In this document: in pieces, positions 37,555 through 47,137 of the stretch
Numbering within the stretch: position 1 is the stretch's first letter
How the letters are laid out: each line of letters begins with the position of its first letter
Origin: Pararobbsia silviterrae
GTDB taxonomy: Bacteria > Pseudomonadota > Gammaproteobacteria > Burkholderiales > Burkholderiaceae
Length of the DNA stretch: 64,000 nt
NCBI RefSeq assembly: GCF_003628125.1
Contig: NZ_RBZU01000014.1
Span: forward strand, 1 to 64,000
Direction of reading: 5' to 3'
The notes under the pieces: generated by a model
What the model was told of the DNA's origin: nothing
The model's database searches: none
Seen by the model: only the letters and a program-made list of their open reading frames with translations
Program-made: the position numbers and the translations under genes

Positions 37555-38259
37555 CTACCGCGCATCGAATCCGAAGCGCGCGCCGACGGCCTTGCGGCCG
37601 CGCGCAAGCGCCTTCTGCGCATGCGCCGCGTCGCGCGCGACGCGCAGCAGTGCACCCAATTGCATCGGCCGTCGGAGCAGCGACCGGATCACCGCGCCGA
37701 CGTCGGTCGAACCGTCGGGCCGCATGCCGGCCAGCGCGGCATCGGGCAGCGAGCGCTCGGCCGGATCGATGACGACGCGGCAGCAGACGAACGGAATCTC
37801 GCGCGCCGTCGCGAGGCGCGCGACGACCTGCGACTCCATATCGGCCGCGATCGCGTGCGTCGCGCGATGCAGCGCGGCCTTGTCCGATGCGGTCACGACA
37901 GGCTCGGGCACGCCCGCGATGTCGCCGTACATCGCGCCTTGTGCCGCACCTTGCCTCGCATCCCGGGTCGCTTCCGGCGTCGCGCCGGACAATGCGGCGC
38001 GCAGCGCGGCCGACCAGCGCGCGTCGGCTTCGAAGCGGCGCGGGCCCGCGATCACGTCGCGCGCGACGACCCAGTCTCCGGGACGCAGCCGCGCGTCGAG
38101 ACCGCCGGCCGTGCCGAAGCTCACGACGCCTTCGCATCCTTCGGCAATCGCGGGCACGAGCACGTCGGCGAGCGTCGCGTTCTGCTGGCAGATCACGCGC
38201 ACGCCGTCGCCGGCCGCGATGCGCGCCTCGAACGCGAGCCCCGTGACGACGATGATCAC
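37555..38259 (-). CDS. hpnG: HpnG, adenosylhopane nucleosidase/phosphorylase family
   Basis: This protein of 234 residues belongs to the purine phosphorylase/MTA-SAH nucleosidase family. N-terminal MIIVVTGLAFEARIAAG, FGTAGGLDARLRPGD near 50-64 and DMESQVVARLA near 155 fit HpnG, which removes adenine from adenosylhopane to give ribosyl/phosphoribosyl hopane. It is the last gene of the minus-strand operon hpnD-shc-hpnG, starting four bases after the shc stop. Its 3' end nearly touches that of hpnB. Confidence 0.9.
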   Translation of the reverse strand: MIIVVTGLAFEARIAAGDGVRVICQQNATLADVLVPAIAEGCEGVVSFGTAGGLDARLRPGDWVVARDVIAGPRRFEADARWSAALRAALSGATPEATRDARQGAAQGAMYGDIAGVPEPVVTASDKAALHRATHAIAADMESQVVARLATAREIPFVCCRVVIDPAERSLPDAALAGMRPDGSTDVGAVIRSLLRRPMQLGALLRVARDAAHAQKALARGRKAVGARFGFDAR

Positions 38260-38263
38260 GCGT

Positions 38264-40327
38264 CTACATCCCGCACGGAATCGGACACGCGTTGCGCACC
38301 GTCAGGTTCCGGTACCGCGCGAGCGCCCAGAGCGGGAAGAACTTCCGATAGCCGTGGTAGCGCAGATAGAACACGCGCGGGAAGCCCGTCGCCGTGTAGA
38401 GCGCTTCGTCCCAGAGGCCGTCGGCATTCTGCGTGTCGAGCAGATACCGGACGCCGCGCGCGAGCGCCGGATGGTCCGCGTAGCCGGCCGCCATGAGGCC
38501 GAGCAGCGCCCAGGCCGTTTGCGACGAGGTGCTCGGAAACGCTTCGTAGCCGTGATAGTCGAGCTTGTAGCTTTCGCAGTCCTCGCCCCAGCCGCCGTCG
38601 GCGTTCTGGATCGAGAGCAGCCACTGCGCGCCGCGTTCGAGGATCGGCGAACCCGGCTCGATGCCGCCCGCGCGCAGACCGCAAAGCGCCGACCACGTGC
38701 CGTAGACGTAGTTGAGGCCCCATCGGCCGTACCAGCTGCCGTCCTTCTCCTGATCGTCGATCAGGTACTTGAGCGCCAGTTCGGCCGACGCATCGCGTTC
38801 CTTGTGCTTGGGCAACTGCGCGAGCATCGACAGGCAGCGCGCCGAGACGTCGACCGTCGGCGGGTCGAGCAGCGCGCCGTGGTCCGAGAACGGAATGTTG
38901 TTCAGGTACAGATGCGTGTTCTCGGGCTCGAACGCGCCCCAGCCGCCGTTGCTGCTCTGCATGCCGATGACCCATTCGCAGGCGCGGTCGATCGCGGCGT
39001 CGTAGCGCGTGTCGCCGTGAATGCGCTGCGCGCGGTCCATCGCCATCGCGACGACGGCCGTGTCGTCGACGTCGGGGTAGTGCGGGTTCGCGAACTGGAA
39101 CGCCCAGCCGCCGGGCCGTACGTCGGGACGCCGCGAGATCCAGTCGCCGCGCACGTCGAGGATCTGCAGCGGCACGAGCCAGTCGAGGCCGCGCGTCGCG
39201 TGCTCGATCGCGCGGGCGTCGCCGGTCTCGATCAGCGCGTGCGCGGTCAGCGCCGTGTCCCAGACGGGCGACAGACAGGGCTGGCAATAGGCCTCGTCGT
39301 CCTGGATCGCGAGCAGCTTGTCGACGGACCGTCGCGCGATTGCGCGGTTCGGATGGTCGGCCGGATAGCCGAGCAGGTCGTACATCATGACCGAGTTGAC
39401 CATCGCCGGGAAAATCGCGCCGAGGCCGTCCTCGCCGTTGAGCCGTTCGTCGACGAAGGCGACGGCCGCATCGATCGCTTTCTTGCGCGAGCGCTTCGGG
39501 AACAGCGATTCGGTTGCGCGCAGCACCGTGTCGGCGATGTTGAAGAACGTGAACCACGCGCGGCTCTGGTGCCCGGCGCGCGGCGTCGGGCCGACGTCGC
39601 GCGGCGAGCCGATAAACAGCTCGTCGATCGTGACGCCCTTCGGATTGCGCGCACGCGCGCGCAGCGTCTGAAGCACGAGCAGCGGCACGATGACCGTGCG
39701 CGCCCAGTACGAGACCTTCGACAGATGGAACGGGAACCAGGTCGGCAGCAGCATGATCTCGACCGGCATCATCGGGACCGCTTTCCAGTCGACGACGCCG
39801 AACATCGCGAGCATCGCGCGCGTGAAGACGTTGCTCATGTTCGCGCCGCCGTGCGCGAGGATCGCCTCGCGCGCGCGCCGCATATGCGGCGCGTCGGGCG
39901 ATTCGCCGGCCATCTTGAGCGCGAAATACGCCTTGACGCTCGCGCTGACGTCGAGCCTGCCGTCGTGGAACAGCGGCCAGCCGCCGTGCTTGCCCTGGAT
40001 GCGCTTGAGATACGCGACGATCTTCGCTTCGAGTGCGAGGTCCGGCGTTTCGCCGAGGAAGTGGACGAACAGGATGTACTCGGCCGGAATCGTCGCATCG
40101 GCTTCGAGTTCGAACAGCCAGTAGCCGTCGTCGTGCTGCAGATCGATCAGCGCGTCGCGCGCGGCCGCGATGCCGCGTTCGAGATCCGCGTGCGCGGGTG
40201 CGGCGGCGTCGGGGGGCTGCGCGGCGGCGCCGGCGGGCGGGGTGCCGAACGGCATATCAAGCGAGGTCCCAAGCGAGGTCCCAAGCGGGGCGTCAGGCGG
40301 CGTCGCCAGGTCGGAAGTCATGGTCAT
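38264..40327 (-). CDS. shc: Squalene-hopene cyclase (HpnF)
   Basis: This protein of about 687 residues cyclises squalene to hopene/diplopterol. The acid motif DVDD is at about 419-422 (YPDVDDTAVVAMA). Several QW repeats are visible (QNADGGWGEDCESY, QSSNGGWGAFEPENT, QHDDGYW). A membrane-binding, monotopic enzyme is expected. The N-terminal 45 residues are Pro/Ala-rich and include a small repeat (GTSLGTSL) from a 12-bp DNA duplication near 40261-40284, outside the fold. The start is ATG 40327 or 40321. It lies 32 bases after hpnD. Confidence 0.96.
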   Translation of the reverse strand: MTMTSDLATPPDAPLGTSLGTSLDMPFGTPPAGAAAQPPDAAAPAHADLERGIAAARDALIDLQHDDGYWLFELEADATIPAEYILFVHFLGETPDLALEAKIVAYLKRIQGKHGGWPLFHDGRLDVSASVKAYFALKMAGESPDAPHMRRAREAILAHGGANMSNVFTRAMLAMFGVVDWKAVPMMPVEIMLLPTWFPFHLSKVSYWARTVIVPLLVLQTLRARARNPKGVTIDELFIGSPRDVGPTPRAGHQSRAWFTFFNIADTVLRATESLFPKRSRKKAIDAAVAFVDERLNGEDGLGAIFPAMVNSVMMYDLLGYPADHPNRAIARRSVDKLLAIQDDEAYCQPCLSPVWDTALTAHALIETGDARAIEHATRGLDWLVPLQILDVRGDWISRRPDVRPGGWAFQFANPHYPDVDDTAVVAMAMDRAQRIHGDTRYDAAIDRACEWVIGMQSSNGGWGAFEPENTHLYLNNIPFSDHGALLDPPTVDVSARCLSMLAQLPKHKERDASAELALKYLIDDQEKDGSWYGRWGLNYVYGTWSALCGLRAGGIEPGSPILERGAQWLLSIQNADGGWGEDCESYKLDYHGYEAFPSTSSQTAWALLGLMAAGYADHPALARGVRYLLDTQNADGLWDEALYTATGFPRVFYLRYHGYRKFFPLWALARYRNLTVRNACPIPCGM

Positions 40328-40359
40328 CTTCAATCTTTGAAACGGTGAATCTTCGCGCG

Positions 40360-41310
40360 TCAAAAGTATTTGTTCTTGATGAGCAGCGCGATCAGGCGAA
40401 GCTTCGAGACACGTACGCGCGCGCGCGGCGTGTCGAAGCCGCGTGCGATGAGTTTGTCGAGGATCGCGCCATAGGCTTCGGCCATGATCTTCGGTGCGAT
40501 GACGACGCCGCGCGGATAGCGCTTCATGATCGTCGTCGATACGGCGAAGTGTTCCTTCGCCTGCGCAATCAGCGGCGCGCACGCGAGATCGAGGCGGCTT
40601 GCGCGCACGGCTTCGGGCGTCAGCGTCGTGACGCCCGCGGCGAGCAGCGATTCGCGCGGCAGATAGACGCGGCCGATGTCCGCGTCTTCGTCGATGTCGC
40701 GCAGGATATTCGTCAACTGGAGCGCGCGCCCGAGATGGTGCGACAGCGCGATGCCGTCGTCATGCGCCATGCCGAAGATGCGCACGCACAAGCGGCCGAC
40801 CGCGCTCGCGACGCGGTCGCAATAGAGATCGAGCGTTGCGAGGTCGGGGGCGACGATCGTCGAAACGACGTCCATTTCCATGCCGTCGACGACCGCGAGG
40901 AAGTCGGCCTTGTCGAGCGCGAACGTCGTGATCGTGCGCGCAAGCGGACGCAGCCGCTCGGGCGGCAGCCCCGCGTAGACGTCGTCGAGATCCCGGCGCC
41001 ATTGTTCGAGCGCGGCCTGGCGGCCGTCGCGCGGGCCTTCGGCGTCGGCGATATCGTCGACCTGGCGGCAGAACGAATAGATCTCGAACATGCCGTCGCG
41101 CTGCGCGGGCGGCAGGATCCGCATCGCGGCGTAAAACGAGCTGCCGGCGGCCACGCGTTCGCTGCTGGTCTCCGGGGATGGGTTCGACATGGATCGGCGT
41201 GCCGCGCTGTCGAGCATGACGGGGGCCTCGGCCGACGCGGCGGCGGGGACCTCATGCTCGGGGGACTGACGTTTCGTATTTTGGGTTTCGATGGGTTCGG
41301 CGACGCTCAC
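40360..41310 (-). CDS. hpnD: HpnD, presqualene diphosphate synthase
   Basis: This trans-isoprenyl-diphosphate head-to-head synthase has 316 residues and two Asp-rich motifs: CRQVDDIADA around 81-90 and NILRDIDEDADIGRVYLP around 205-222. HpnD couples two farnesyl diphosphates to presqualene diphosphate in the HpnCDE squalene route. The start is GTG 41310, backed by AAGGAG immediately upstream on the minus strand. It leads the operon that also contains shc and hpnG. The partner genes hpnC and hpnE are not in this window. Confidence 0.93.
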   Translation of the reverse strand: MSVAEPIETQNTKRQSPEHEVPAAASAEAPVMLDSAARRSMSNPSPETSSERVAAGSSFYAAMRILPPAQRDGMFEIYSFCRQVDDIADAEGPRDGRQAALEQWRRDLDDVYAGLPPERLRPLARTITTFALDKADFLAVVDGMEMDVVSTIVAPDLATLDLYCDRVASAVGRLCVRIFGMAHDDGIALSHHLGRALQLTNILRDIDEDADIGRVYLPRESLLAAGVTTLTPEAVRASRLDLACAPLIAQAKEHFAVSTTIMKRYPRGVVIAPKIMAEAYGAILDKLIARGFDTPRARVRVSKLRLIALLIKNKYF

Positions 41311-41895
41311 GGAGCTCCTTCATGCGCAATGAACGTGACAGGCGGCGTTTGAGGCGCGCGAAACCGCTTCGACAAGCGCGCGCCCTGAAGGCGCCGGCCG
41401 GAGCGGCGCCCGATGCGCCCGGCACCCTTGGCAAAAACAGCGCAAAGGTAGCACAGATCGGCCCTGAAGGCATCGGCGAGGCGGGTCGCGGGCCGGCTGT
41501 CCGATCGCGAATCGGAGAAGGAAACGCGCGTGTTGGGTGCGACATTCGAAATAATCGACTCAAACGGGCGGCCTGTGCACGGCATGTCCTTCGGGCGTTC
41601 GCGCCCGCCGGCGCCGACGCTCGCCGGAACGATCCCCGATGCGGGATTCGCCGACTCGAAGCCGATGCCGACACGTTTGACAATATGTGCGCGGCGGCGC
41701 TTCGCAGCGGGCGAATTGATTAGTATATTAGTCGCCATCGCCCGAGACAGGCGTTCAGGCGGCACGTGCCTGCGTGATGCGACCGGTTGCGATACCCGCA
41801 TCCGATACGCGTGCCGAGGGTGCGCGCCGCACGCGCCGGATTTTCCGACGCGCGCGCGACGCGGGCTTGCGCCGCATTCCAACTAGAGATTCCCC
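41311..41895. other. Divergent intergenic region hpnD / uxaA
   Basis: About 585 bases separate the divergent hpnD and uxaA starts. Open frames cross it on both strands but show no family resemblance. It contains an AT-rich candidate operator at 41720-41731 and a TTGACA hexamer at 41677-41682 without a matching -10 at normal spacing. Confidence 0.5.
41720..41731. promoter_or_regulatory. Candidate GntR (UxuR/ExuR-like) operator upstream of uxaA
   Basis: An AT-rich imperfect dyad, TTAGTATATTAG, stands out in a GC-rich region 165 bases before uxaA. It resembles the TTGGTATACCAA core bound by UxuR/ExuR in enterobacteria but matches only in part. No regulator gene is adjacent. Confidence 0.25.
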
Positions 41896-43476
41896 ATGAA
41901 TTCGACCCTGCTTCATTCCGGTACCGAGACGGCCCGCGCGCCGATCGAAGGGCTCTCGCCGCAGTTGATCCTGCTGCACGCGCGCGACGACGTCGCGATC
42001 GCGCGCCAGCAATTGTTGCCCGGTGCGCCGCTGATGGCGGGCGCGGTCGTCGGCGGCTTGATCCCCGCGGGTCACAAGGTCGCCGTACGGGCCGTCGCCG
42101 CGAATCAGGCCGTGCGCCGCTATGGGCAGATCATCGGCTTCGCGAAGCGCGATATCCGCGTCGGCGAGCACATTCACACGCACAACATGGCGATGGGCGA
42201 TTTCGAGCGCGACTACGCGTACGGCGTCGACGCGCATCCGACGCCGCGTGTCGACGCGCCGCGCACGTTTCTCGGCATCCGTCGCGCCGACGGCCGCATC
42301 GCGACGCGCAATTACATCGGCATCCTGACGTCGGTCAATTGTTCGGCGACGGTCGCGCGCGCGATCGCCGACCATTTCCGCCGCGACATCCATCCCGAGG
42401 CGCTCGCCGACTATCCGAACGTCGACGGCGTCGTCGCGCTCACGCACGGGCAAGGGTGCGCGCTCGACTCGGAAGGCGAGGCGATCGGCCTGATCCGGCG
42501 CACGCTCGCGGGCTATGCGCGGCATGCGAATTTTTCGGCCGTGCTCATGATCGGTCTCGGCTGCGAGACGAACCAGATCGATGGTCTCGTCGAGTCGCAG
42601 GGCCTCAAGCGCAGCGAGACGCTGCGCACGATGACGATCCAGCAAACGGGCGGCACGGCGCGTACCGTCGCCTCGGGCATCGAACAGGTCAAGGCGCTGT
42701 TGCCCGAAGCGAATCGCGTGACGCGCGAGCCCGTGTCGGCCGAGCATCTGATCGTCGGCCTGCAGTGCGGCGGCTCCGACGGGTATTCGGGCATCACGGC
42801 CAATCCCGCGCTCGGCGCGGCGGTCGATCGGCTCGTCGCGCACGGCGGTACGGCGATCCTGTCCGAGACGCCCGAAGTCTATGGCGCCGAGCACTTGCTC
42901 ACGCGACGCGCCGTGTCGCGCGACGTCGGCGAAAAGCTCGTGGCGCGGATCCGCTGGTGGGAAGACCATTGCGCGCGCATGAACGCCGACATGAACAACA
43001 ATCCGTCGGCGGGCAACAAGGCCGGCGGCCTGACGACGATCCTCGAAAAATCGCTCGGCGCGGTCGCCAAGGGCGGCACGACGAACCTCGTCGACGCGTA
43101 CGAGTATGCGCAGCCGGTCACGGCGCACGGGCTCGTGTTCATGGACACGCCGGGCTACGATCCCGTCTCGGCGACCGGACAGGTCGCGGGCGGCGCGAAT
43201 CTGATCTGCTTCACGACGGGGCGCGGTTCGGCCTACGGATGCGCGCCGTCGCCGTCGCTGAAGCTCGGCACGAACACCGCGCTCTGGATCCGGCAGGAAG
43301 AGGACATCGACCTCAACTGCGGACGCATCGTCGAAGGCGAGCAGAGCATCGACGAAGTCGGTGCGCAGATTTTCGAGCTGATGCTTGCGACCGCGTCGGG
43401 CGCCGCGACGAAGAGCGAACTGCACGGGTATGGGCAGAACGAGTTCGTGCCCTGGCATATCGGCGCGACGATGTGA
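41896..43476 (+). CDS. uxaA: Altronate/galactarate dehydratase family, UxaA type
   Basis: This protein of 526 residues has an N-terminal SAF-like domain (residues about 20-105, including GEHIHTHNMA) and a large catalytic domain with NYIGILTSVNCSATVA, GCETNQIDGL, LQCGGSDGYSGITANPA and NNNPSAGNKAGGLTTI. Enzymes of this family dehydrate altronate or galactarate with iron. The fused SAF plus catalytic layout fits UxaA. It is followed after 35 bases by an SDR gene, suggesting a sugar-acid catabolic pair. The precise sugar acid is not known. Confidence 0.88.
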   Translation: MNSTLLHSGTETARAPIEGLSPQLILLHARDDVAIARQQLLPGAPLMAGAVVGGLIPAGHKVAVRAVAANQAVRRYGQIIGFAKRDIRVGEHIHTHNMAMGDFERDYAYGVDAHPTPRVDAPRTFLGIRRADGRIATRNYIGILTSVNCSATVARAIADHFRRDIHPEALADYPNVDGVVALTHGQGCALDSEGEAIGLIRRTLAGYARHANFSAVLMIGLGCETNQIDGLVESQGLKRSETLRTMTIQQTGGTARTVASGIEQVKALLPEANRVTREPVSAEHLIVGLQCGGSDGYSGITANPALGAAVDRLVAHGGTAILSETPEVYGAEHLLTRRAVSRDVGEKLVARIRWWEDHCARMNADMNNNPSAGNKAGGLTTILEKSLGAVAKGGTTNLVDAYEYAQPVTAHGLVFMDTPGYDPVSATGQVAGGANLICFTTGRGSAYGCAPSPSLKLGTNTALWIRQEEDIDLNCGRIVEGEQSIDEVGAQIFELMLATASGAATKSELHGYGQNEFVPWHIGATM

Positions 43477-43511
43477 CGTCGGGCCATCCATTCATCGAAG
43501 AGGACAGACGC

Positions 43512-44270
43512 ATGCAGGATCTGAAGGGCAAGGTCGTGTTGATCACGGGAAGCGGCTCGGGCATCGGCGCCGCGGCGGCGCGCGCGTTCGGCGCGGCCGG
43601 GTCGCGTGTCGCGATCCACTACCGGAGCCGCAAGGCGGAAGCCGAGCAGCTCGTCGAATCGATCGAGGCGGCCGGCGGCGAGGCGCGCGCTTTCGCCGCG
43701 GATCTGACGATCACGTCCGACGTCGATCGGCTCGTCGCGGACGCGCACGCGCATTTCGGCCGCATCGACGTGCTGATCAACAACGCGGGCGGTATGGTCC
43801 GGCGCTCGCCGGTCGTCGATATCGACGACGCGTTGATCGACGAGGTCTTCCAGCTCAACGCGCGCTCGGTGATCGCCGTGAGCCGGCGCGTGATCCCGCT
43901 GATGGCCGCGCACGGCGGCAGCATCATCAACGTGACGTCGCAAGCCGCGCGCACGGGCGGCGGTCCGGGCGCGAGCCTTTATGCGGGCTGCAAGGGCTTC
44001 GTCTCGACCGTCACGCGCACGATGGCCAAGGAACTGGTCCCGCAGAAGATTCGCGTCAATGCGGTCGCGCCGGGCGTCATCGAGACGCCGTTCCACGACG
44101 GCATCTCGAGTCCCGAGATCATGCGCACGTTCACGCAGTCGATCCCGATGGGCCGGCTCGGCACGGCCGACGAGTGCGCGGGCGCGTTTCTGTTCCTCGC
44201 GAGCGAGACGTTGAGCGGCTATGTGACGGGGCAGGTGCTCGAGGTCAACGGCGGGCAGATCATGCCCTGA
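43512..44270 (+). CDS. SDR-family oxidoreductase in the sugar-acid module
   Basis: This classical short-chain dehydrogenase/reductase has 252 residues. TGSGSGIGAAAAR at about 11-23 is the cofactor loop, NNAGG is near 90, the catalytic Ser is in NVTSQAAR, and YAGCK (YxxxK) is near 157-161. AGAGGA precedes the ATG. It is probably cotranscribed with uxaA and may oxidise or reduce a sugar acid or polyol feeding the dehydratase. Generic SDR annotation is the safe call. Confidence 0.88.
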   Translation: MQDLKGKVVLITGSGSGIGAAAARAFGAAGSRVAIHYRSRKAEAEQLVESIEAAGGEARAFAADLTITSDVDRLVADAHAHFGRIDVLINNAGGMVRRSPVVDIDDALIDEVFQLNARSVIAVSRRVIPLMAAHGGSIINVTSQAARTGGGPGASLYAGCKGFVSTVTRTMAKELVPQKIRVNAVAPGVIETPFHDGISSPEIMRTFTQSIPMGRLGTADECAGAFLFLASETLSGYVTGQVLEVNGGQIMP

Positions 44271-44362
44271 GCATGCCCTGAACATGTCTTGCGCATGCCC
44301 CGAGCCGGGCGGCCATGTGCGGCCGCCGCGGCGTATGCGGTCAGGCGGGTGATCGATGCGGC

Positions 44363-45793
44363 TTATTTCGCCGCGTCCGTGCCGCGCGTGACCGCGTGGC
44401 CGGCATTGCGCGCCATGCGCAGATAGCCGGGCAGCGAAAGCAGCGTCAGGATGCCGCAGACGACGAACGCCCAGCGGAATTCGACGACCGTGTGCGGATG
44501 CGCGGGGCCGCCGTGGCCGTTATGGAACCACGTCGCGCCGCGCAGCGCGAGCGCGCCGAATGCGATGCCCATGCCGATCGTCATCTGCTGGGCCGCGCTC
44601 CAGAGCGTGCTGGCCGCGCCCATGCGCGGCTTCTCGATATCGACGTAGGCGAGTGTCGCGAGCGTCGAAAAGAGCAGCGACCGCATCGCCCCATAGACGA
44701 ACACGACGACGAGCGTCCAGATCAGCAGGACGCCGGGATCCATCCATCCGCACGCGAGCGTCGCGATGCCCGCGCCGCCGACGCTGATCAAGCACGTGGG
44801 CCGAAAACCGAAGCGTTGCATGATCGGCGTCGTGAGCGCCTTCATGCCGAAGTTGCCGATCGCGCTGACGAGCAGCAGCAGACCCGAATTGAACGCCGAT
44901 AGCCCGAAGCCGATCTGGAACATCAGCGGCATCAGATAAGGCACGGCGTTGATGCCGATGCGGCTCAGCGTGCCGCTGACGACCGTCACCGAGAACGTCG
45001 GCACCTTGAGCAGCGCATAGTCGATCAGCGGGTGCGCATGATGCCGCGCGTGCCGGAACGATACGACGCCGACAAGCAGCCCGGCGGCCATCAACGCGAG
45101 CGGCCACGCGAGCCCCGTCGATTCGCGGCTCGCGAGTTCGGTGCCGTACATGAGGCAGATCAGCGAGGCGCCGCTGAGCACGAAGCCGACGACATCGAGT
45201 CCGCGATGCGCGGGGTCGCGTTCGTTCTTGACGAGCATGATCACGCAGACGATCGCCGCGATGCCGAACGGGACGTTGAGCAGAAAGATCCAGCGCCACG
45301 ATGCGACGTCGGTGATGAAGCCGCCGAGCGGCGGTCCGACGACGGGCGCGAAGATCGCCGGCCATGTGATCGTCGAGATTGCCTGCATGAGGCGGCTTTT
45401 GTCGGTATTGCGCACGACGATCATGCGTCCGACGGGCACCATCATCGCGCCGCCGATGCCCTGGAGCAGGCGCGCGCCGGTGAACGTCTCGACGCCGTTC
45501 GACAGCCCGCAGAGGATCGACGCGATCGTGAAGACGCCGATGGCGCCGCCGAACACGGTGCGCGCGCCGAAGCGGTCGGCGATCCACCCGCTGACCGGGA
45601 TGAACACGGCGAGCGCGAGCATATAGGCCGCCATGCCGAAGCTCAGATCGTTCGGGCCGACGTGGAACGACGTGGCCATCTGCGGCAGCGCGGTCGCGAC
45701 GACCGTCGTGTCGAGATACTCCATGAAGAACGTGGCGGCGACGAGCAGCGCGAGATGGTGGGCGCGGCGGTCGTGGGCATTGAGCTTCGTCAT
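44363..45793 (-). CDS. MFS exporter, DHA2 (EmrB/QacA) type
   Basis: This protein of 476 residues has about fourteen transmembrane helices. Motif C-like GPPLGGFI, the N-terminal FMEYLDTTVVATALPQM and the antiporter signature RLLQGIGGAMMVPVGRM point to the DHA2 drug:H+ antiporter group. The substrate is unknown. It is convergent with the SDR gene. The start region is preceded by small CTCGTATT-type repeats at about 45805-45830. Confidence 0.88.
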   Translation of the reverse strand: MTKLNAHDRRAHHLALLVAATFFMEYLDTTVVATALPQMATSFHVGPNDLSFGMAAYMLALAVFIPVSGWIADRFGARTVFGGAIGVFTIASILCGLSNGVETFTGARLLQGIGGAMMVPVGRMIVVRNTDKSRLMQAISTITWPAIFAPVVGPPLGGFITDVASWRWIFLLNVPFGIAAIVCVIMLVKNERDPAHRGLDVVGFVLSGASLICLMYGTELASRESTGLAWPLALMAAGLLVGVVSFRHARHHAHPLIDYALLKVPTFSVTVVSGTLSRIGINAVPYLMPLMFQIGFGLSAFNSGLLLLVSAIGNFGMKALTTPIMQRFGFRPTCLISVGGAGIATLACGWMDPGVLLIWTLVVVFVYGAMRSLLFSTLATLAYVDIEKPRMGAASTLWSAAQQMTIGMGIAFGALALRGATWFHNGHGGPAHPHTVVEFRWAFVVCGILTLLSLPGYLRMARNAGHAVTRGTDAAK

Positions 45794-45888
45794 CGATGCA
45801 AACTCGTACTCGTATTCATACTCGTATTACGTGCGGCCGGGTGCCGGACATGCGCCGCGCGGGCGGGCGCGCTGTCCGCAGGCGCGCC

Positions 45889-46863
45889 CTAGGCGGTGCG
45901 GTCGTTGCGCGGATCGGCCGAGCCGAGACCCGCGGCCCGCCGGCCGCCGGCCGGATTGACGGGACGCCCGGCCCAGACGCCGGCGAGCAGCGATCCCGAC
46001 AGGTTGTGCCAGACCGAGAACAAGGCGCCGGGCAACGCGGCGAGCGGCGAAAAATAGAGCTTGCCGAGCGTCGCCGCGAGGCCCGAGTTCTGCATGCCGA
46101 CCTCGATCGCGAGCGTCCGGCAGACCGATTCGTCGAAGCCGAGCAGACGGCCGCCCCAATATCCGCCGAGCAGGCCGGTCGCGTTGTGGAGGATCACGCC
46201 GACCAGCACGATGGGCCCGACTGTCGCGATGCTGTGCGCGGTGCCCGCGACGACCGACGCGATGATCAGCACGATCGCGATCATCGAGAGCAGGGGCAGA
46301 AAGCGTTCGATACGCGCGATCGTGCGATGGAAGAAGTGATGGAGGAGCAGACCGGCCGCGATGGGCAAGCCGACGATCTGCACGATGCTCAGCAGCATGC
46401 CGCGCACGTCGACCGCGATCGACGCATCGATATAGAGCCGCGTGAGCAGCGGCGTCGCGACGATGCCGACCACCGTCGACAGCGCGCTGATCGTGACCGA
46501 CAGCGCGACGTCGCCGCGCGCGAGGTAGATCATGACGTTCGATGCCGTGCCGCTCGCGACGCTGCCCACGAGCACCATGCCGGCGACGAGGTCGGGCGGC
46601 ATCCGCAGCGCGTGCGCGATGACCCAGGCGGCGAGCGGCATCACGAGATAGTGGAGGCCGATGCCCGCGATCACGGGAGCCGGACGCGTGATCACGCGTT
46701 TGAAGTCGTCGAGCGAGAGCGTGACGCCCATCGACAGCATGACGAGTGCGAGCAGCGTGGTCACGTGGGGCGCGATCGGGCCGAACGTGGCGGGGCGCGC
46801 GTAGGCGGCGAACGAGATCAGGACCGCCCAGAGCGGGAACAGACGGGTGATGCGCGCGAGCAT
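45889..46863 (-). CDS. Bile acid:sodium symporter family transporter
   Basis: This protein of 324 residues has about nine to ten transmembrane helices (BASS family). Patterns [21 protein letters not shown] near 105-125 and [13 protein letters not shown] near 265 form the crossing-helix sodium sites of the family. Bacterial members import organic anions such as pantoate or pyruvate-like compounds. The substrate here is unknown. The ATG at 46863 was chosen for the AGGAAGG site just upstream. A longer frame to 47193 is Arg-rich and unlikely to be coding. Confidence 0.88.
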   Translation of the reverse strand: MLARITRLFPLWAVLISFAAYARPATFGPIAPHVTTLLALVMLSMGVTLSLDDFKRVITRPAPVIAGIGLHYLVMPLAAWVIAHALRMPPDLVAGMVLVGSVASGTASNVMIYLARGDVALSVTISALSTVVGIVATPLLTRLYIDASIAVDVRGMLLSIVQIVGLPIAAGLLLHHFFHRTIARIERFLPLLSMIAIVLIIASVVAGTAHSIATVGPIVLVGVILHNATGLLGGYWGGRLLGFDESVCRTLAIEVGMQNSGLAATLGKLYFSPLAALPGALFSVWHNLSGSLLAGVWAGRPVNPAGGRRAAGLGSADPRNDRTA

Positions 46864-47137
46864 GTGCCTTCCTGTAAGAGAACGGAGCGCGACGGCGCGA
46901 GGGGCGTCGCGTGTGCGTGTCGGGAACGCGGGCCCAGGGTGGAGGGGCCGACCGGAACGGCGCGCTGTCCGGGGTGTCGTCGACGCGCTCGAGGTCCCGC
47001 AGCGAGGTGCCGATGCGGTGCAGAGGTGCGGGCGATTATAACGTGCGCGGGTCGGCGCCCGCTGCGCCCGAGTCGTGGCGCGGTCGTCGTCGTGATCGAT
47101 GCCGTCGCCTCGATCGATGCCGATGCCGCGCGTTCGA

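Noticed and set aside
41307-41882. Minus-strand frame of 191 codons in the hpnD-uxaA gap
   Set aside because: It ends inside hpnD, shows no family resemblance or ribosome binding site, and has the Arg/Ser/Pro content of random high-GC sequence.
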